NCBI GenBank assembly: GCA_013204155.1
Contig: JABMOK010000134.1
Coordinates: forward strand, 1-54,180
Reading direction: 5' to 3'
DNA: 54,180 nt
Source: Pseudohongiella sp.
GTDB taxonomy: Bacteria > Pseudomonadota > Gammaproteobacteria > Pseudomonadales > Pseudohongiellaceae
The notes beneath the pieces were generated by a model. That model did not search any database, had not been told where the DNA came from, and saw only the letters and a list, made by a program, of their open reading frames with translations. This document shows positions 1 through 9,657 of this stretch, one piece after another. Position numbers and translations under genes: made by a program. Each line of letters opens with the position of its first letter. The first letter of the stretch is position 1.

Positions 1-205
1 CAGGAATATCATTCAAAAATCCCGAACCCAGAATAGCCACACTGTCCGGTGCCGGCATGTCAATCATCCCGGCTATCGTTTCCCTATGGTGGGAGAACCC
101 CTCCTTGTAGGGACTGAATTTATCCTGAACAGTTGAGTCGTCCAGCCCGGGTGACAAATAGGAGTCCCAGAAAATGGAATTTGACATGTTTTTATTTACC
201 GCCAT
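1..205 (-). CDS. N-terminal fragment of an unidentified protein (possibly methyltransferase-like)
   Basis: An open frame runs from ATG at 205 to the left edge of the window (68 codons) without a stop, so the gene is cut off. The visible protein begins MAVNKNMSNSIFWDSYLSPG and contains VAILGSGFLNDIP near its end. The hydrophobic-GxGxxxD pattern resembles motif I of class I SAM-dependent methyltransferases, but a 68-residue fragment cannot settle that. A second ATG at 187 is also possible; neither start has a convincing Shine-Dalgarno sequence. The frame reads like natural protein (charged and aromatic residues, no low complexity). Function is unknown; the methyltransferase idea is a weak inference. 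Confidence 0.55.
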   Translation of the reverse strand, partial: MAVNKNMSNSIFWDSYLSPGLDDSTVQDKFSPYKEGFSHHRETIAGMIDMPAPDSVAILGSGFLNDIP

Positions 206-491
206 TTCGATGTTTCGATGTTTCGGCTAAGCTCATTACTGCAAAACACTTCACCGAATCTCAATCCCTTGGCCGAAACTACTCCAAAGATGCGCCGCAT
301 GTCAATTCATACTATTGATTGCGCCAAATCGGCTCAAGCTATTCGCTCCAGCCAGTAAAGATGCGCGGATTCCAGTGCCCTCCCAAGCGGCCTGGAGTCG
401 ACTGAACAAATAGATTCTAAACAATGAAAAGATCCAGCGTAAACGGGCATCGAGTTAGCAAAAAATGTTTTCCAGCGGCAAGCTGTTGAGC
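206..491. other. Intergenic region, nothing recognised
   Basis: This gap lies between the start of the edge gene and the 3' end of the histidine kinase. It should carry the promoter of the minus-strand edge gene. Two near-identical copies of tttcgatg occur at 206-222. No hairpin terminator or convincing small ORF was seen. Confidence 0.4.
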
Positions 492-2876
492 TCAAAGGCT
501 CAGAATCTTGCTAATGCTCTGATGGATCATCGCCACTTTAATTGGCTTTGTGATATAGGCATCGAATCCCGATGCTATCGCGGACTCGATATCATCGGGA
601 TTCACATCAGCAGAAATAGCCACAATCGGAATAGCCTTGGTTTCCGCCGAGTTCTTCAGCTTTTGTACCGCGGCGATTCCACTCATGCCAGGCAGGTTAA
701 CATCCATAAGAATAATATCGGGCAGGTGTTTGCCGGCCAGCTGAATACCCTGTTCTCCGCTGGAAGCTTCGAGCAGCGTGATATCGAACTCGGGCATTAT
801 GGATAATATTTGCCTCATCAGTTCCATATTATCAGCGTCATCTTCGATGTAGAGCAGCACTTTGGAAGGCTTGTTTTCACTGCTAACTGTCGGCTCTTCC
901 GCCGTTGTCTTGGTTGCAGATTCCAAACCGGCGAATATTGGATCCTGCTCCCCGCTCAGCGGTATATCAACCCAAAATGTAGCGCCCTGACCCGCTTCGC
1001 TCTCGTACCCAATCTCTCCATTCAGCAAACCAATAATGCGCTTGGCTATACTAAGACCTATGCCACCACCTTCAATCGGCCCAGCCTCTCGCCCCAGTCG
1101 CTCGAAAGGCGCAAACAAGTCTTTACCGAGATCAACAGGAACACCTTCGCCAGTATCAGTCACACTGATACGTAATTTGTTATCAGGCACCTCGTTACAG
1201 GAAACTGTGATAGTGCCACCTTCTTTGTTGTATTTTACGGCGTTACTCAACAGGGTCAGCAGCAATTGTTTTAACTGCATGAAATCGCCCCATACTCCGA
1301 GCAGAGTTTCGCCTGCACCACACTGATCGACAAGCTGGATATTCCGTTCTTCAGCCCGAAAACAAATCTGGTTCAGGCACTCTTTAATCACCTCGGCCGT
1401 TGACACATGACTAAACTCCAAAGATAGCCGCCCTTCCTCAATGGTGTTGAGTGTAAGCAAGTCAGAGACCAACCTAAGTAAATGTTCCCCGCTTGCGAGT
1501 ATATGCTGCAAATAATCTCTTTGAGTATCGTTGAACTCTGCTTCGCTTAGCTCAAGTAGCTGTGCAAACCCAAGAATTGAATTTAGCGGCGTGCGAAGCT
1601 CATGACTCATGGAAGAGAGAAATTCATTCTTGACCTGGCTGGCCTTCTTGCGCTGTTCGATTTCAATCTGGAGCTGGTAAGTTCGTTCCTCAACGCGATT
1701 TTCCAGCTCCTCATGTATTTGTTGTAATTTTCTTTCGTATTCTTTTCGTTTAGCAATATCTATGGTAATTGTTATGATTACCCAGCGATTATCCAGTAGT
1801 AATGCTCGCCGCCGAGCCTCTGAAATCAAGCGCTCGCCTGACTTGCCAATGACTTCCAATTCTGTAAAGGTGCCTTCGTCCCCGGCAGCAATGGCCTCGT
1901 CGTACATGCGCACAAGTTCCTGGCGATCAATATCCAGTACAGACTCGGGCCCCATTTTCAGCATTTCGTCCTGGGTATAACCAATTCGCTCCGCGCCAAC
2001 CTTATTGACGTAGACGAAGCGCATCGTTTCAACGTCCGTAAAAGTGATTGAATCGGGCGAGAATTCCATCGCCACTCGAAAACGCTCCAATTCACTCTCG
2101 TATCTTTTTTGCGTGGTGACATCCTGAATCGCACCAACATAACGGATAGCCCTGCCGTCGTCATCAAGAACTGATTCGAAATGCTGAATCACGGCTTTTA
2201 TCGACCCATCTTTTAACAAGAGTCGATGTTCGATCTCACAAGACTCTCTAGCCCTAAACGCTTCAGCCAAGGTAGCGCGAACAAACTCTCTGTCATCGGG
2301 ATGAATAATCTCCAGAAAAGCTTCGGTAGAAGGGGCTTTTCCATCAGGATCCAGCCCAAGCATTCGGTAAATTTCAGCCGACCAAGACACAATACTGGTA
2401 GTTATATCCATGTCCCAGCTGGCTACTTGCGCGAGACTCTGCGCCTTATCGAGTCCAGCCTTACTGTATCTCAGTTCCTCCTCGATCTGCTTCCGCCTGC
2501 TTATATTCCGTATTGCCGCGATGACAAACCTCCCCTCTCCAACTTCTACAGGGCTCAGACTGATCGCTACAGGGAGTTCAACGTCTGCCTTGGTAAGCAG
2601 GTGAATATTCCCCATCTCCCCCATCAACCTTGGTATGGGGGATATTGAATAATTCTTACGTATTTGCTGATGTTCTTGCTGGATTCCGTGTGGAACAAGT
2701 AATTCTATGGATTGCTCTAATAGCTCCTGTTTACAATAGCCACTCAGTTCTTCCAGTTTCCGATTGACTGCTTTTATATTCCCCTTTTCACAAACAATAA
2801 GCAGTGCATCTGGCATGGCTTCTAAAATAGCTTCGAAGTCCAGATCATTTAAATTAACTGCAGTTTCTTTGTTCAC
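492..2876 (-). CDS. PAS-domain hybrid sensor histidine kinase with receiver domain
   Basis: This is a soluble hybrid two-component sensor of about 794 residues. In order (numbered from the TTG two codons upstream): PAS 16-130, PAS 140-258 (PAS_3 type with a PxDR turn), PAS 262-378, coiled coil 380-415, HisKA with the H-box SMSHELRTPLN (phosphoacceptor His427), HATPase_c with the N-box LLSNAVKYNKEGG, DTGEG and GGGIGLSIAKR, then a receiver domain 673-796 with acidic pair E680/D681, phospho-Asp727 in ILMDVNLPG and Lys779. There are no transmembrane segments or signal peptide, so it probably senses a cytoplasmic cue. GTG at 2876 is preferred because AAGGG lies six bases upstream; TTG at 2882 would sit directly on that motif. 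No partner regulator lies beside it, so its output is unknown. Confidence 0.93.
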   Translation of the reverse strand: MNKETAVNLNDLDFEAILEAMPDALLIVCEKGNIKAVNRKLEELSGYCKQELLEQSIELLVPHGIQQEHQQIRKNYSISPIPRLMGEMGNIHLLTKADVELPVAISLSPVEVGEGRFVIAAIRNISRRKQIEEELRYSKAGLDKAQSLAQVASWDMDITTSIVSWSAEIYRMLGLDPDGKAPSTEAFLEIIHPDDREFVRATLAEAFRARESCEIEHRLLLKDGSIKAVIQHFESVLDDDGRAIRYVGAIQDVTTQKRYESELERFRVAMEFSPDSITFTDVETMRFVYVNKVGAERIGYTQDEMLKMGPESVLDIDRQELVRMYDEAIAAGDEGTFTELEVIGKSGERLISEARRRALLLDNRWVIITITIDIAKRKEYERKLQQIHEELENRVEERTYQLQIEIEQRKKASQVKNEFLSSMSHELRTPLNSILGFAQLLELSEAEFNDTQRDYLQHILASGEHLLRLVSDLLTLNTIEEGRLSLEFSHVSTAEVIKECLNQICFRAEERNIQLVDQCGAGETLLGVWGDFMQLKQLLLTLLSNAVKYNKEGGTITVSCNEVPDNKLRISVTDTGEGVPVDLGKDLFAPFERLGREAGPIEGGGIGLSIAKRIIGLLNGEIGYESEAGQGATFWVDIPLSGEQDPIFAGLESATKTTAEEPTVSSENKPSKVLLYIEDDADNMELMRQILSIMPEFDITLLEASSGEQGIQLAGKHLPDIILMDVNLPGMSGIAAVQKLKNSAETKAIPIVAISADVNPDDIESAIASGFDAYITKPIKVAMIHQSISKILSL

Positions 2877-3463
2877 TACCAACCCTTTTCAGTAAGCTTA
2901 CTCTTCAAATTTAAATAGCGAATTTTCTCGCCTGTAGCCGTCTCTTTTCCGCATGAGAGTCTAACCGGACTTCCGAATGTTTGCCAGACTGGACGCTCCG
3001 CGCAGCTGAATCCCCACGAAGTTAATGTCAGCTTTCAACCCGGTTTTTATTGCCTGCCTCAAATGCCTCCAAACTAGCGTGTTCGCAAGTACCGATGCAA
3101 AATATCGGATCATCCAGCAACTATCGTTCTGTAATACCGTATCCATTAAGTTAAATTTTTCGCCCGAACTAACATAGCGGCATATCCGGGACCTGCTCGG
3201 CACCAAGCTGATATTTGCAGAAAACCAACGATAGAAATTGCCTGGTGTAAATTGAAGCGGTACTTCAATCCGTAACCATTCAAACAATGAGGAGTAAAAA
3301 GTTACACTTGATACAGAAAACCTTATGCTCAGGCTTTTTGCGTAGAGGCATGATTCACAAACCATCTGCCGTTTCCCTGGCGATTTCTATCTGCCATTAA
3401 CGACTGAACTAACCAAGCCTTGAGAGCCTGCATTGTATCCCCCGCATGACCTATAAATATTAA
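2877..3463. other. Long intergenic region with one doubtful ORF
   Basis: This 587-base gap lies between the histidine kinase and the MFS gene, both on the minus strand. A 134-codon minus-strand frame (ATG at 3365, stop at 2961) has AGGGA eight bases upstream of its ATG, but the product is rich in Ser, Arg and Cys, resembles no family I know, and may be chance. The gap should hold the kinase promoter. No terminator, RNA gene or repeat was recognised. Confidence 0.35.
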
Positions 3464-5149
3464 TCAATCAATCATATGGTGCTTCGTCGCTACTGGTCGC
3501 ATAAGCGCGTTACTGACCAAGGCGATCGCAAGCAGAGCCGCCATCAACACCATGGTCGAATTGTAGAGTCCGCTAGTGGGATCGGTAGTTCCTGCTGGCG
3601 CAATCTCCATCAGTCGCGCGATGGTCACGGAATTCTGCTCAACCAACAGTTGCAACTGATCTACGGGCGCGCCAAATTGCCGGAGAAAGGCGGCGGGATC
3701 AATGCTGCCCATTAGTTCTTCGATGGCTGTATTTACCGAATTCTGTCGCAGCGAAGTAATTGCAAGAGGACCCAGAACGCCAGCGGTGCTCCAGGCTGTT
3801 AATAGACGCCCATGAATACCGCCTACATAACGCGTTCCAAAAATGTCGGCAAGATAGGCGGGTATTGTGGCGAAACCGCCACCGTACATGGTGAAAATAA
3901 TCATCGTCGCCGCATAGAAATAAATCAGCCAAATCACCGAAGGATTGACGCTAACCTGTTGAGCGGAAAAAGGAACAGAAAGATACAAGGCAATACCGAG
4001 CACGAAAAATATCCAGTAGGTATTGCGCCGGCCAATATAATCCGAAGCACTAGCCCAGATGAATCGCCCCATCATATTAAAAGCACTAATCATTACCACG
4101 TAGGTTGCAGCAAAAGAGGCATCGACAATATCCGGCAAGGTTGTGCCAAAGATTTCTCTCATCATGGTGCTGGCGACACCCAGCACCCCTATGCCTGCCG
4201 TGACATTTAAACACAGCACCAGCCAAAGCTGGTAAAACTGGGGCGTCTTAAGCGCCTGATCGATATCGACGTGATTACTGGAGATGAGCGCATTTTGTTT
4301 CCCCTCTCCCGTTTCTTCCCAACCCTCAGGTTTCCAATTCTCGGCGGGCAGACGATATGAAAATGCCGCAATCAACATTACCGCGAGATAAATCAAACCA
4401 AGCACGAAGAAAGTCTCTGCCACACCAGAATCGCCAGAACCAACCAGATACACGCCTTCCGGTCCAGGCAATGTCATATTGCGAATTTCCGCAGCGCCTA
4501 CCACCACAACTTCCTGTAGGCTGCCGCCAATTTCGGCAAAGCGTCTGCCAGCCTGTGTAACTAACTCCAGGTCTGCAACACTTCCCAGATAATCCGGCGC
4601 TTGATAAAACAGCTTTATAAAGAATTCCTTCAAAGGGGCGCCAATCATGGCACCGCCGCCGAATCCCATAATCGCCATGCCTGCCGCCATACCCCGACGA
4701 TCCGGAAACCAGCGAATGAGAGTACTAACCGGCGATACATAGCCCAAACCCAGGCCACAACCACCGATAACGCCGTAACCCAGGTAAAGCAGCCACAGCT
4801 GATGGCTCAAAATGCCAAGACCACCGATTATATAGCCTCCTCCCCAACAAACAGCAGAGACTACGCCGACCATGCGCGGACCCACTTTTTCCAACCACTT
4901 GCCAGCGAACGCGGCAGACAGACCAAGGAAAACGATCGCCACGGTAAAAACCCACACCACCTCACTGAGATTCCAGTCATCGGCGGCGCTAGTCACCACG
5001 CCGAACACCCGCGTTAGAGAGGGGTTATAAATACTCCAGGCATACACCGACCCGATGCACAGATGTATAGCGATAGACGCCAGAGGGACGCGCCAACGAT
5101 TGTAGTCAGGCGCTGCGATAATTCGTTGCTTGGAAAGTAGTCCGCTCAT
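3464..5149 (-). CDS. MFS transporter, OFA (oxalate/formate antiporter) family
   Basis: A polytopic inner-membrane transporter of 561 residues with about twelve hydrophobic helices. The first reads SIAIHLCIGSVYAWSIYNP, a hallmark of the OFA branch of the major facilitator superfamily, which exchanges small carboxylates. Further support comes from the loop STLIRWFPDRRGMAAGMAIMG and the Gly-rich helices around it. Between the two six-helix halves is an enlarged loop of about 100 residues, which makes the protein longer than the usual 400-450 residues. The frame is open upstream to a TTG at 5275, but the added 42 residues look non-native and the ATG at 5149 begins the typical family N-terminus. 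It lies 153 bases downstream of the PhoX-like gene on the same strand. The substrate cannot be told; a carboxylate would fit the korAB genes upstream. Confidence 0.88.
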   Translation of the reverse strand: MSGLLSKQRIIAAPDYNRWRVPLASIAIHLCIGSVYAWSIYNPSLTRVFGVVTSAADDWNLSEVVWVFTVAIVFLGLSAAFAGKWLEKVGPRMVGVVSAVCWGGGYIIGGLGILSHQLWLLYLGYGVIGGCGLGLGYVSPVSTLIRWFPDRRGMAAGMAIMGFGGGAMIGAPLKEFFIKLFYQAPDYLGSVADLELVTQAGRRFAEIGGSLQEVVVVGAAEIRNMTLPGPEGVYLVGSGDSGVAETFFVLGLIYLAVMLIAAFSYRLPAENWKPEGWEETGEGKQNALISSNHVDIDQALKTPQFYQLWLVLCLNVTAGIGVLGVASTMMREIFGTTLPDIVDASFAATYVVMISAFNMMGRFIWASASDYIGRRNTYWIFFVLGIALYLSVPFSAQQVSVNPSVIWLIYFYAATMIIFTMYGGGFATIPAYLADIFGTRYVGGIHGRLLTAWSTAGVLGPLAITSLRQNSVNTAIEELMGSIDPAAFLRQFGAPVDQLQLLVEQNSVTIARLMEIAPAGTTDPTSGLYNSTMVLMAALLAIALVSNALMRPVATKHHMID

Positions 5150-5302
5150 AGTTCGATATCCCGGCTTCTTATTGTGCATTGGAGAATAAACCTTACGGCT
5201 TCTTTCGTCTATGCACATAAGCTTAAATGGCGACAGGACTAATTTAATCAGGCTTAATCGAGGACCTACTGGCAAGATAACAAAAGAAGAGGAGAAGTAT
5301 TG

Positions 5303-6499
5303 CTATGTAACTCCAACATAACTTATTTCATAAGTTATGCCGCCGGAGCTATTTCCAAGAGACCCTCTCTGGGAACTAAAATAGAGTCGTTGATAGGAAG
5401 GATCGAATGCAGGCCCGGTTATCTCAGAAAGATCGTGACCGATGATCTGTAGCAAGGGGATCACGCGCTCATCGGGAGTTAGAACGACGAGTTGCATATC
5501 ATCCCCGTCTTCAGCTATCAGCACATCACCGCTTGCGGTGATTATTACATTGTCCACCCCTTGCAGAATCGGTGTATTACTCGTAGCAATATCATAGACA
5601 ATAGTTAGCTGTTGGCTAACAACGTCATAGCACCACACTCGATTATCATGCTTGGTGGTAAAATAGGCATTGTTATCATAGATAGCAATGCCTTCACCGC
5701 CGCTAAATACTTTATAGCCTAACACTTGTTTCCTGGCATCTTGCCTCATCGCAAGAGGGTCAGGCACAGCCAACCATTCGATAAAGGAAGAACCATCTGT
5801 TTCGACAACGGAGGCGATTTCAAGCGCCCCACTGCTGAGATCGGGCAAGGGTTTGTCAGGGCGAAATCGATAGAAGCCACCATCTGGCAGATCCTCGGTG
5901 AGGTACAGGCATTGATTGAGTGTGTCTACCGCTACCGCTTCATGACGAAAAGTGCCCAAGGCTGGCCGAACAACTGCGGGCTTAATCCCCATTGGATCAC
6001 ATTCGTAAACCTGTCCCCGGGGGAATTCCTCACAGGACAGCCAGCTGCCCCAGGGAGTTGCACCGCCCGCACAATTAACCGAGGTGTTATCCAGAATGCG
6101 GTAGGCGTCGATGACTTCGCCACTGGCATCGAAACGAATAGCGCCTACACCGCCCCCATTGCTTCGCACCTCACTGTTAGAAACGTATACCCAGCCGCCA
6201 TCGTCGGTAGCAAAGGTTGCTCCACCATCTGGCGAATCATGCCAGATGTAACCCGGCAAACCGGCAGGAGCCTCTCCCGAACGCGCTACGATGCGAGACT
6301 TAAAGCCTGGGGGCAGCCTCACGCCATTGACATCCGGGGCCAATAAATCGCCAATATTGTTCAGAGAATAGAAGGCGCCTGTGTCGGCTTCGCTGGCCAT
6401 AGCCTGCCGATGGCGTAGTAAGCCACCGGCGGCAAACAAGCTGGCGCCGGTCAAACCCATGCGCAGGAAATTTCTTCGATTGTATTGTTGTTGAATCAT
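5303..6499 (-). CDS. PhoX/DUF839-family exported protein
   Basis: The N-terminus carries a twin-arginine signal (NRRNFLRMG followed by a hydrophobic stretch and an AMA-S cleavage-like site), so folded export to the periplasm is expected. The body matches the DUF839/PhoX beta-propeller family: CAGGATPWGSWLSCEE, TFRHEAVAVD, LYLTEDLPDGGFYRF and a late IAEDGDD. PhoX proteins are Ca/Fe-dependent alkaline phosphatases, but at 398 residues this one is well below the 600-plus of classical PhoX, so phosphatase activity is not assured. It starts 78 bases after korB on the same strand and could be co-transcribed with korAB and the MFS gene. No Pho-box-like repeat was noticed upstream. Confidence 0.85.
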   Translation of the reverse strand: MIQQQYNRRNFLRMGLTGASLFAAGGLLRHRQAMASEADTGAFYSLNNIGDLLAPDVNGVRLPPGFKSRIVARSGEAPAGLPGYIWHDSPDGGATFATDDGGWVYVSNSEVRSNGGGVGAIRFDASGEVIDAYRILDNTSVNCAGGATPWGSWLSCEEFPRGQVYECDPMGIKPAVVRPALGTFRHEAVAVDTLNQCLYLTEDLPDGGFYRFRPDKPLPDLSSGALEIASVVETDGSSFIEWLAVPDPLAMRQDARKQVLGYKVFSGGEGIAIYDNNAYFTTKHDNRVWCYDVVSQQLTIVYDIATSNTPILQGVDNVIITASGDVLIAEDGDDMQLVVLTPDERVIPLLQIIGHDLSEITGPAFDPSYQRLYFSSQRGSLGNSSGGITYEISYVGVT

Positions 6500-6577
6500 G
6501 ACAGAAGTTTACATCAAATCCTGTTGCAAATTCTTTACGCGGAATAGTGCCGTTAAGGGTAACCAGAGCACCTCTGC

Positions 6578-7576
6578 CTAGCTTACGTCCCAGGTATGGC
6601 CGCTATGCAAAAGTTCTTTCAGCGAACCCTTGGCGGCGCGTGCCTTGATTACTTGTGCGCGTGAATCGTCCACATAGCTGGTCTTCTCTGCATGATAGAT
6701 AACCCCGACCGCAACGGGAAAATCCGGAGCAGACATTGTCGCCAGCAGAGTAGCAAGAACCTTGTTGCTCTCGTCGTGAATCAACACATCGGCATTGTTC
6801 GCCTCCACAACTTCCAGCTTCAGACTTTCCCGGTTAAGACGAATGCCTTTCTCGGCCTCTTTGCCAAAGATTACCGGCTTGCCATTTTCCAGTTCGACCT
6901 TGAAGTCGGCGGCAATTTTCTTGTCTTTCAGCTTATCGAATATGCCGTCATTATAGATCGGGCAGTTCTGCAGGATTTCGATAAAAGACGCCCCCCTGTG
7001 ATCGTGACCCCGGGTTACCACGGCGGCCAAATGCTTTGCCTCGGTATCAATCGACCGGGCGATAAAGGTTCCGCCGGCGCCGATAGCCACTTCACAAGGA
7101 GATAGCGGCAAATCAATCGAGCCCTGTGGTGAAGAAGGCGATCGCGTTCCAATTTGAGAGGTGGGTGAGTATTGCCCCTTGGTCAGTCCATAAATTTCGT
7201 TATTGAACAACAGTATCTGCAGATCAACATTGCGCCGTAATACGTGCAACATATGATTGCCGCCGATGCTGAAGCCATCACCGTCACCGGTAATAACCCA
7301 CACATCAAGCTCTGGATTTGCCAGCTTCACACCGGTTGCAACCGCCGGCGCACGACCATGAATTGTATGAAAGCCATAGGTGTTCATGTAGTAGGGAAAA
7401 CGGGATGAACAACCTATGCCGGAAATAAATACCTGATTTTCTTTCGGCTGATCAAATTCCGGCATCAGTTTTTGAATCGTCTTTAGAATGGCATAGTCAC
7501 CGCAACCGGGACACCATCTTACTTCCTGATCCGAGGCATAGTCTTTCAGGGTTAACTTGGGTAGAGCCTGGTTCAT
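6578..7576 (-). CDS. korB: 2-oxoacid:ferredoxin oxidoreductase, beta subunit
   Basis: Thiamine-diphosphate subunit of 332 residues, the family's usual size. It has the cluster-ligand motif WCPGCGD (Cys22, Cys25), a further Cys in GIGCSSRFPYY, and the TPP/Mg motif ITGDGDGFSIGGNH followed by NNEIYGLTKGQYSPTS, which is typical of the 2-oxoglutarate branch. With the alpha subunit it would oxidatively decarboxylate a 2-oxoacid, most likely 2-oxoglutarate, passing electrons to ferredoxin in the cytoplasm. The ATG overlaps the korA stop by four bases (7573-7576), so translation is coupled. Substrate assignment (2-oxoglutarate versus branched-chain 2-oxoacids) is inferred from family resemblance. Confidence 0.94.
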   Translation of the reverse strand: MNQALPKLTLKDYASDQEVRWCPGCGDYAILKTIQKLMPEFDQPKENQVFISGIGCSSRFPYYMNTYGFHTIHGRAPAVATGVKLANPELDVWVITGDGDGFSIGGNHMLHVLRRNVDLQILLFNNEIYGLTKGQYSPTSQIGTRSPSSPQGSIDLPLSPCEVAIGAGGTFIARSIDTEAKHLAAVVTRGHDHRGASFIEILQNCPIYNDGIFDKLKDKKIAADFKVELENGKPVIFGKEAEKGIRLNRESLKLEVVEANNADVLIHDESNKVLATLLATMSAPDFPVAVGVIYHAEKTSYVDDSRAQVIKARAAKGSLKELLHSGHTWDVS

Positions 7577-9459
7577 GATTTGCCCTCCAATGCAGCATTC
7601 TTTTTGTGAATCGCCGCCAATATTTCGCCAATCTTGAAAGGCTGACCGGCGACCTTGTTTAAGGCTTCTGCGTCGATTAAATACTCTGAACGAATCAGCC
7701 GCACGAATTGCCCGGTGTTCATTTCTGGAACCAGGATCGCGTCAAAACTATTTAACAACTCACCCAGGTTTTTCGGTAGCGGACAAATATACCGAACCTG
7801 GATATGCGATACATCCAGGCCTTCGGCTCGAGCCCGCTTAACGGCCTGATGAATAGCACCGAAGGTTGAACCCCAGCCCACTACCGCTAACTTGCCTGAG
7901 GTATTCCCCAGACAAACTTCCTGCAAGGGAATATCATTGGCTATACCGGCTATTTTGGCCTGCCGCAGATCCGTCATCTTCTGATGATTTTCAGGATCAT
8001 AGGATATGTCGCCCGTATCGTAAGCCCGCTCGATACCGCCTATGCGATGCTCAAGTCCCGCCGTTCCCGGCTTCGCCCAGACTCGTGCCAGAGTTTCTTG
8101 ATTGCGCAACGAGGGCTTAAAGCCCTCGGGGTCACTATGATGGGTAACTGGAAATGGTGTGAAAGACGCTATATCGGGAATCTTCCAGGGCTCCGCTGCA
8201 TTCGCCAGATAACCATCGGAAAGCAATATAACCGGTGTCATATATTTGGTCGCTAGCCGTACCGCTTCGATTGCCACATCAAAACAATCCGTGGGCGTCG
8301 ACGAAGCAATAACCGGCATGGGAGTGTCACCATGCCGACCATAAACCGACATATTCAAATCCGACTGCTCGGTCTTGGTAGGTAACCCGGTCGAAGGGCC
8401 ACCGCGCTGAGTATTCACAATCACCAACGGCAATTCTGTGGCCGCCGCCAAAGCAATACCTTCCGCCTTCAGGGCAATACCGGGGCCCGAGCTTGAAGTG
8501 ACGCCTAACTGGCCGGCGAAAGATGCACCGATCGCCGCGCACACCGCCGCAATCTCATCTTCCGCTTGAAAGGTGTTGATATTGAATTCTTTGTGACGAA
8601 CCAACTCATGCAATAAATTCGACGCAGGAGTAATCGGATAAGAGGCAAATAATAGCTCTATGTTAGCCAGCTCCGAGCCGGCAATTAAACCCCAGGCCAA
8701 GGCATTGGTTCCGGTCATGTTTCTATAAGTGCCAGGTGGCACTTTCGCCTTAGGCACGTGATAGACATGAATACCCGCCGGCAGTTCTGCCGTCTCACCG
8801 TAGGCATGCCCTGCATTTAGCGCCGCGATATTGGCATCGGCTATGTCAGGATTACTGGAAAATTTACTCTTCAGACTGGCGATGGTTGCCGTGCGCTCAC
8901 GATCGAATAGCCACAACACCAAACCGAGGGTCCACATATTCTTGCAACGTAGTCCCGCCTTATGACCAAGAGCAAAAGGCTCAACCGCGGCCAGAACTTG
9001 CTTGGAGATATCGATATCAAGCACACGAAACCCATCCAGGGAGCCGTCTTCCAATGGATTAGTGGCATATTTTGCCTTAGTGAGATTCTTCGCAGTGAAG
9101 GCGCCGCTATCAACAATAAGCAGGCCGCCATCGACCAGATTGGCAACATTAGTAGTCAATGCGGCGGGGTTCATCGCCACCAGTACGTCGAGCGCGTCGC
9201 CGGCGGTGGTGACATCCTCTGAGCCGAAATAAATCTGAAAGGCAGATACACCAAAGGTAGCGCCCACGGGGGCCCGAATCTCGGCGGGAAAATCGGGAAA
9301 TGTCGATAGATCGTTTCCCGCCAAAGCGGTAACCTGGGTAAAGTTATTACCAGTCAGTTGCATCCCGTCACCGGAGTCTCCGGCAAAGCGTACAACCACA
9401 TCGATAACTTCTCGTTCATCGAGATGATGTTCGTCTAATTTTTCTTCAGCTAATTCCAT
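7573..9459 (-). CDS. korA: 2-oxoacid:ferredoxin oxidoreductase, fused gamma-alpha subunit
   Basis: A 628-residue fusion of the gamma domain (about residues 15-205, starting VVVRFAGDSGDGMQLTGNNF) and the alpha pyrimidine-binding domain (about 240-560, with LLFASYPITPASNLLHELVRH and SSGPGIALKAEGIALA). The fused layout is the form found in many aerobic bacteria, where this enzyme works beside or instead of 2-oxoglutarate dehydrogenase. The ATG at 9459 has GAGCGGG just upstream; the frame extends to a TTG at 9483, but the extra MCRFCERD is probably not translated. It is the first gene of the korAB pair, and the 198 bases upstream should hold its promoter. No ferredoxin gene lies in the window. 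Confidence 0.94.
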   Translation of the reverse strand: MELAEEKLDEHHLDEREVIDVVVRFAGDSGDGMQLTGNNFTQVTALAGNDLSTFPDFPAEIRAPVGATFGVSAFQIYFGSEDVTTAGDALDVLVAMNPAALTTNVANLVDGGLLIVDSGAFTAKNLTKAKYATNPLEDGSLDGFRVLDIDISKQVLAAVEPFALGHKAGLRCKNMWTLGLVLWLFDRERTATIASLKSKFSSNPDIADANIAALNAGHAYGETAELPAGIHVYHVPKAKVPPGTYRNMTGTNALAWGLIAGSELANIELLFASYPITPASNLLHELVRHKEFNINTFQAEDEIAAVCAAIGASFAGQLGVTSSSGPGIALKAEGIALAAATELPLVIVNTQRGGPSTGLPTKTEQSDLNMSVYGRHGDTPMPVIASSTPTDCFDVAIEAVRLATKYMTPVILLSDGYLANAAEPWKIPDIASFTPFPVTHHSDPEGFKPSLRNQETLARVWAKPGTAGLEHRIGGIERAYDTGDISYDPENHQKMTDLRQAKIAGIANDIPLQEVCLGNTSGKLAVVGWGSTFGAIHQAVKRARAEGLDVSHIQVRYICPLPKNLGELLNSFDAILVPEMNTGQFVRLIRSEYLIDAEALNKVAGQPFKIGEILAAIHKKNAALEGKS

Positions 9460-9613
9460 ATCCCGCTCACAAAACCTGCACAAAATTACCGGGACAAATA
9501 ATTCCCGTATGCAATGAAGAACCTGTTAAGGCTATTTTTGATGCAAAGGCAACGGCGCCGAAAGACCTGCGCAGCATGCCAAAAAAGAGGCAGGATTCTA
9601 ACAGATTAATAAT

Positions 9614-9649
9614 GGCGGGTCTTACAAAATGATCGTTTTGCGACCCGCC
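9614..9649 (-). terminator. Probable terminator hairpin after the NHL gene
   Basis: Perfect 8-bp arms GGCGGGTC (9614-9621) and GACCCGCC (9642-9649) enclose a second pairing of CAAAA with TTTTG. It sits just after the stop of the minus-strand NHL gene. On the minus strand the following bases are attattaatct, with no strong U-run, so termination may be weak or Rho-assisted. Confidence 0.5.
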
Positions 9650-9657
9650 GAACAGGC

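Noticed and set aside
2961..3365. 134-codon minus-strand frame in the gap upstream of the histidine kinase gene
   Set aside because: It has a fair Shine-Dalgarno match but its product has no family resemblance and odd composition; not listed as a gene.
5150..5275. N-terminal extension of the MFS transporter from a TTG
   Set aside because: The added 42 residues are not typical of OFA transporters, and an ATG begins the conserved N-terminus.
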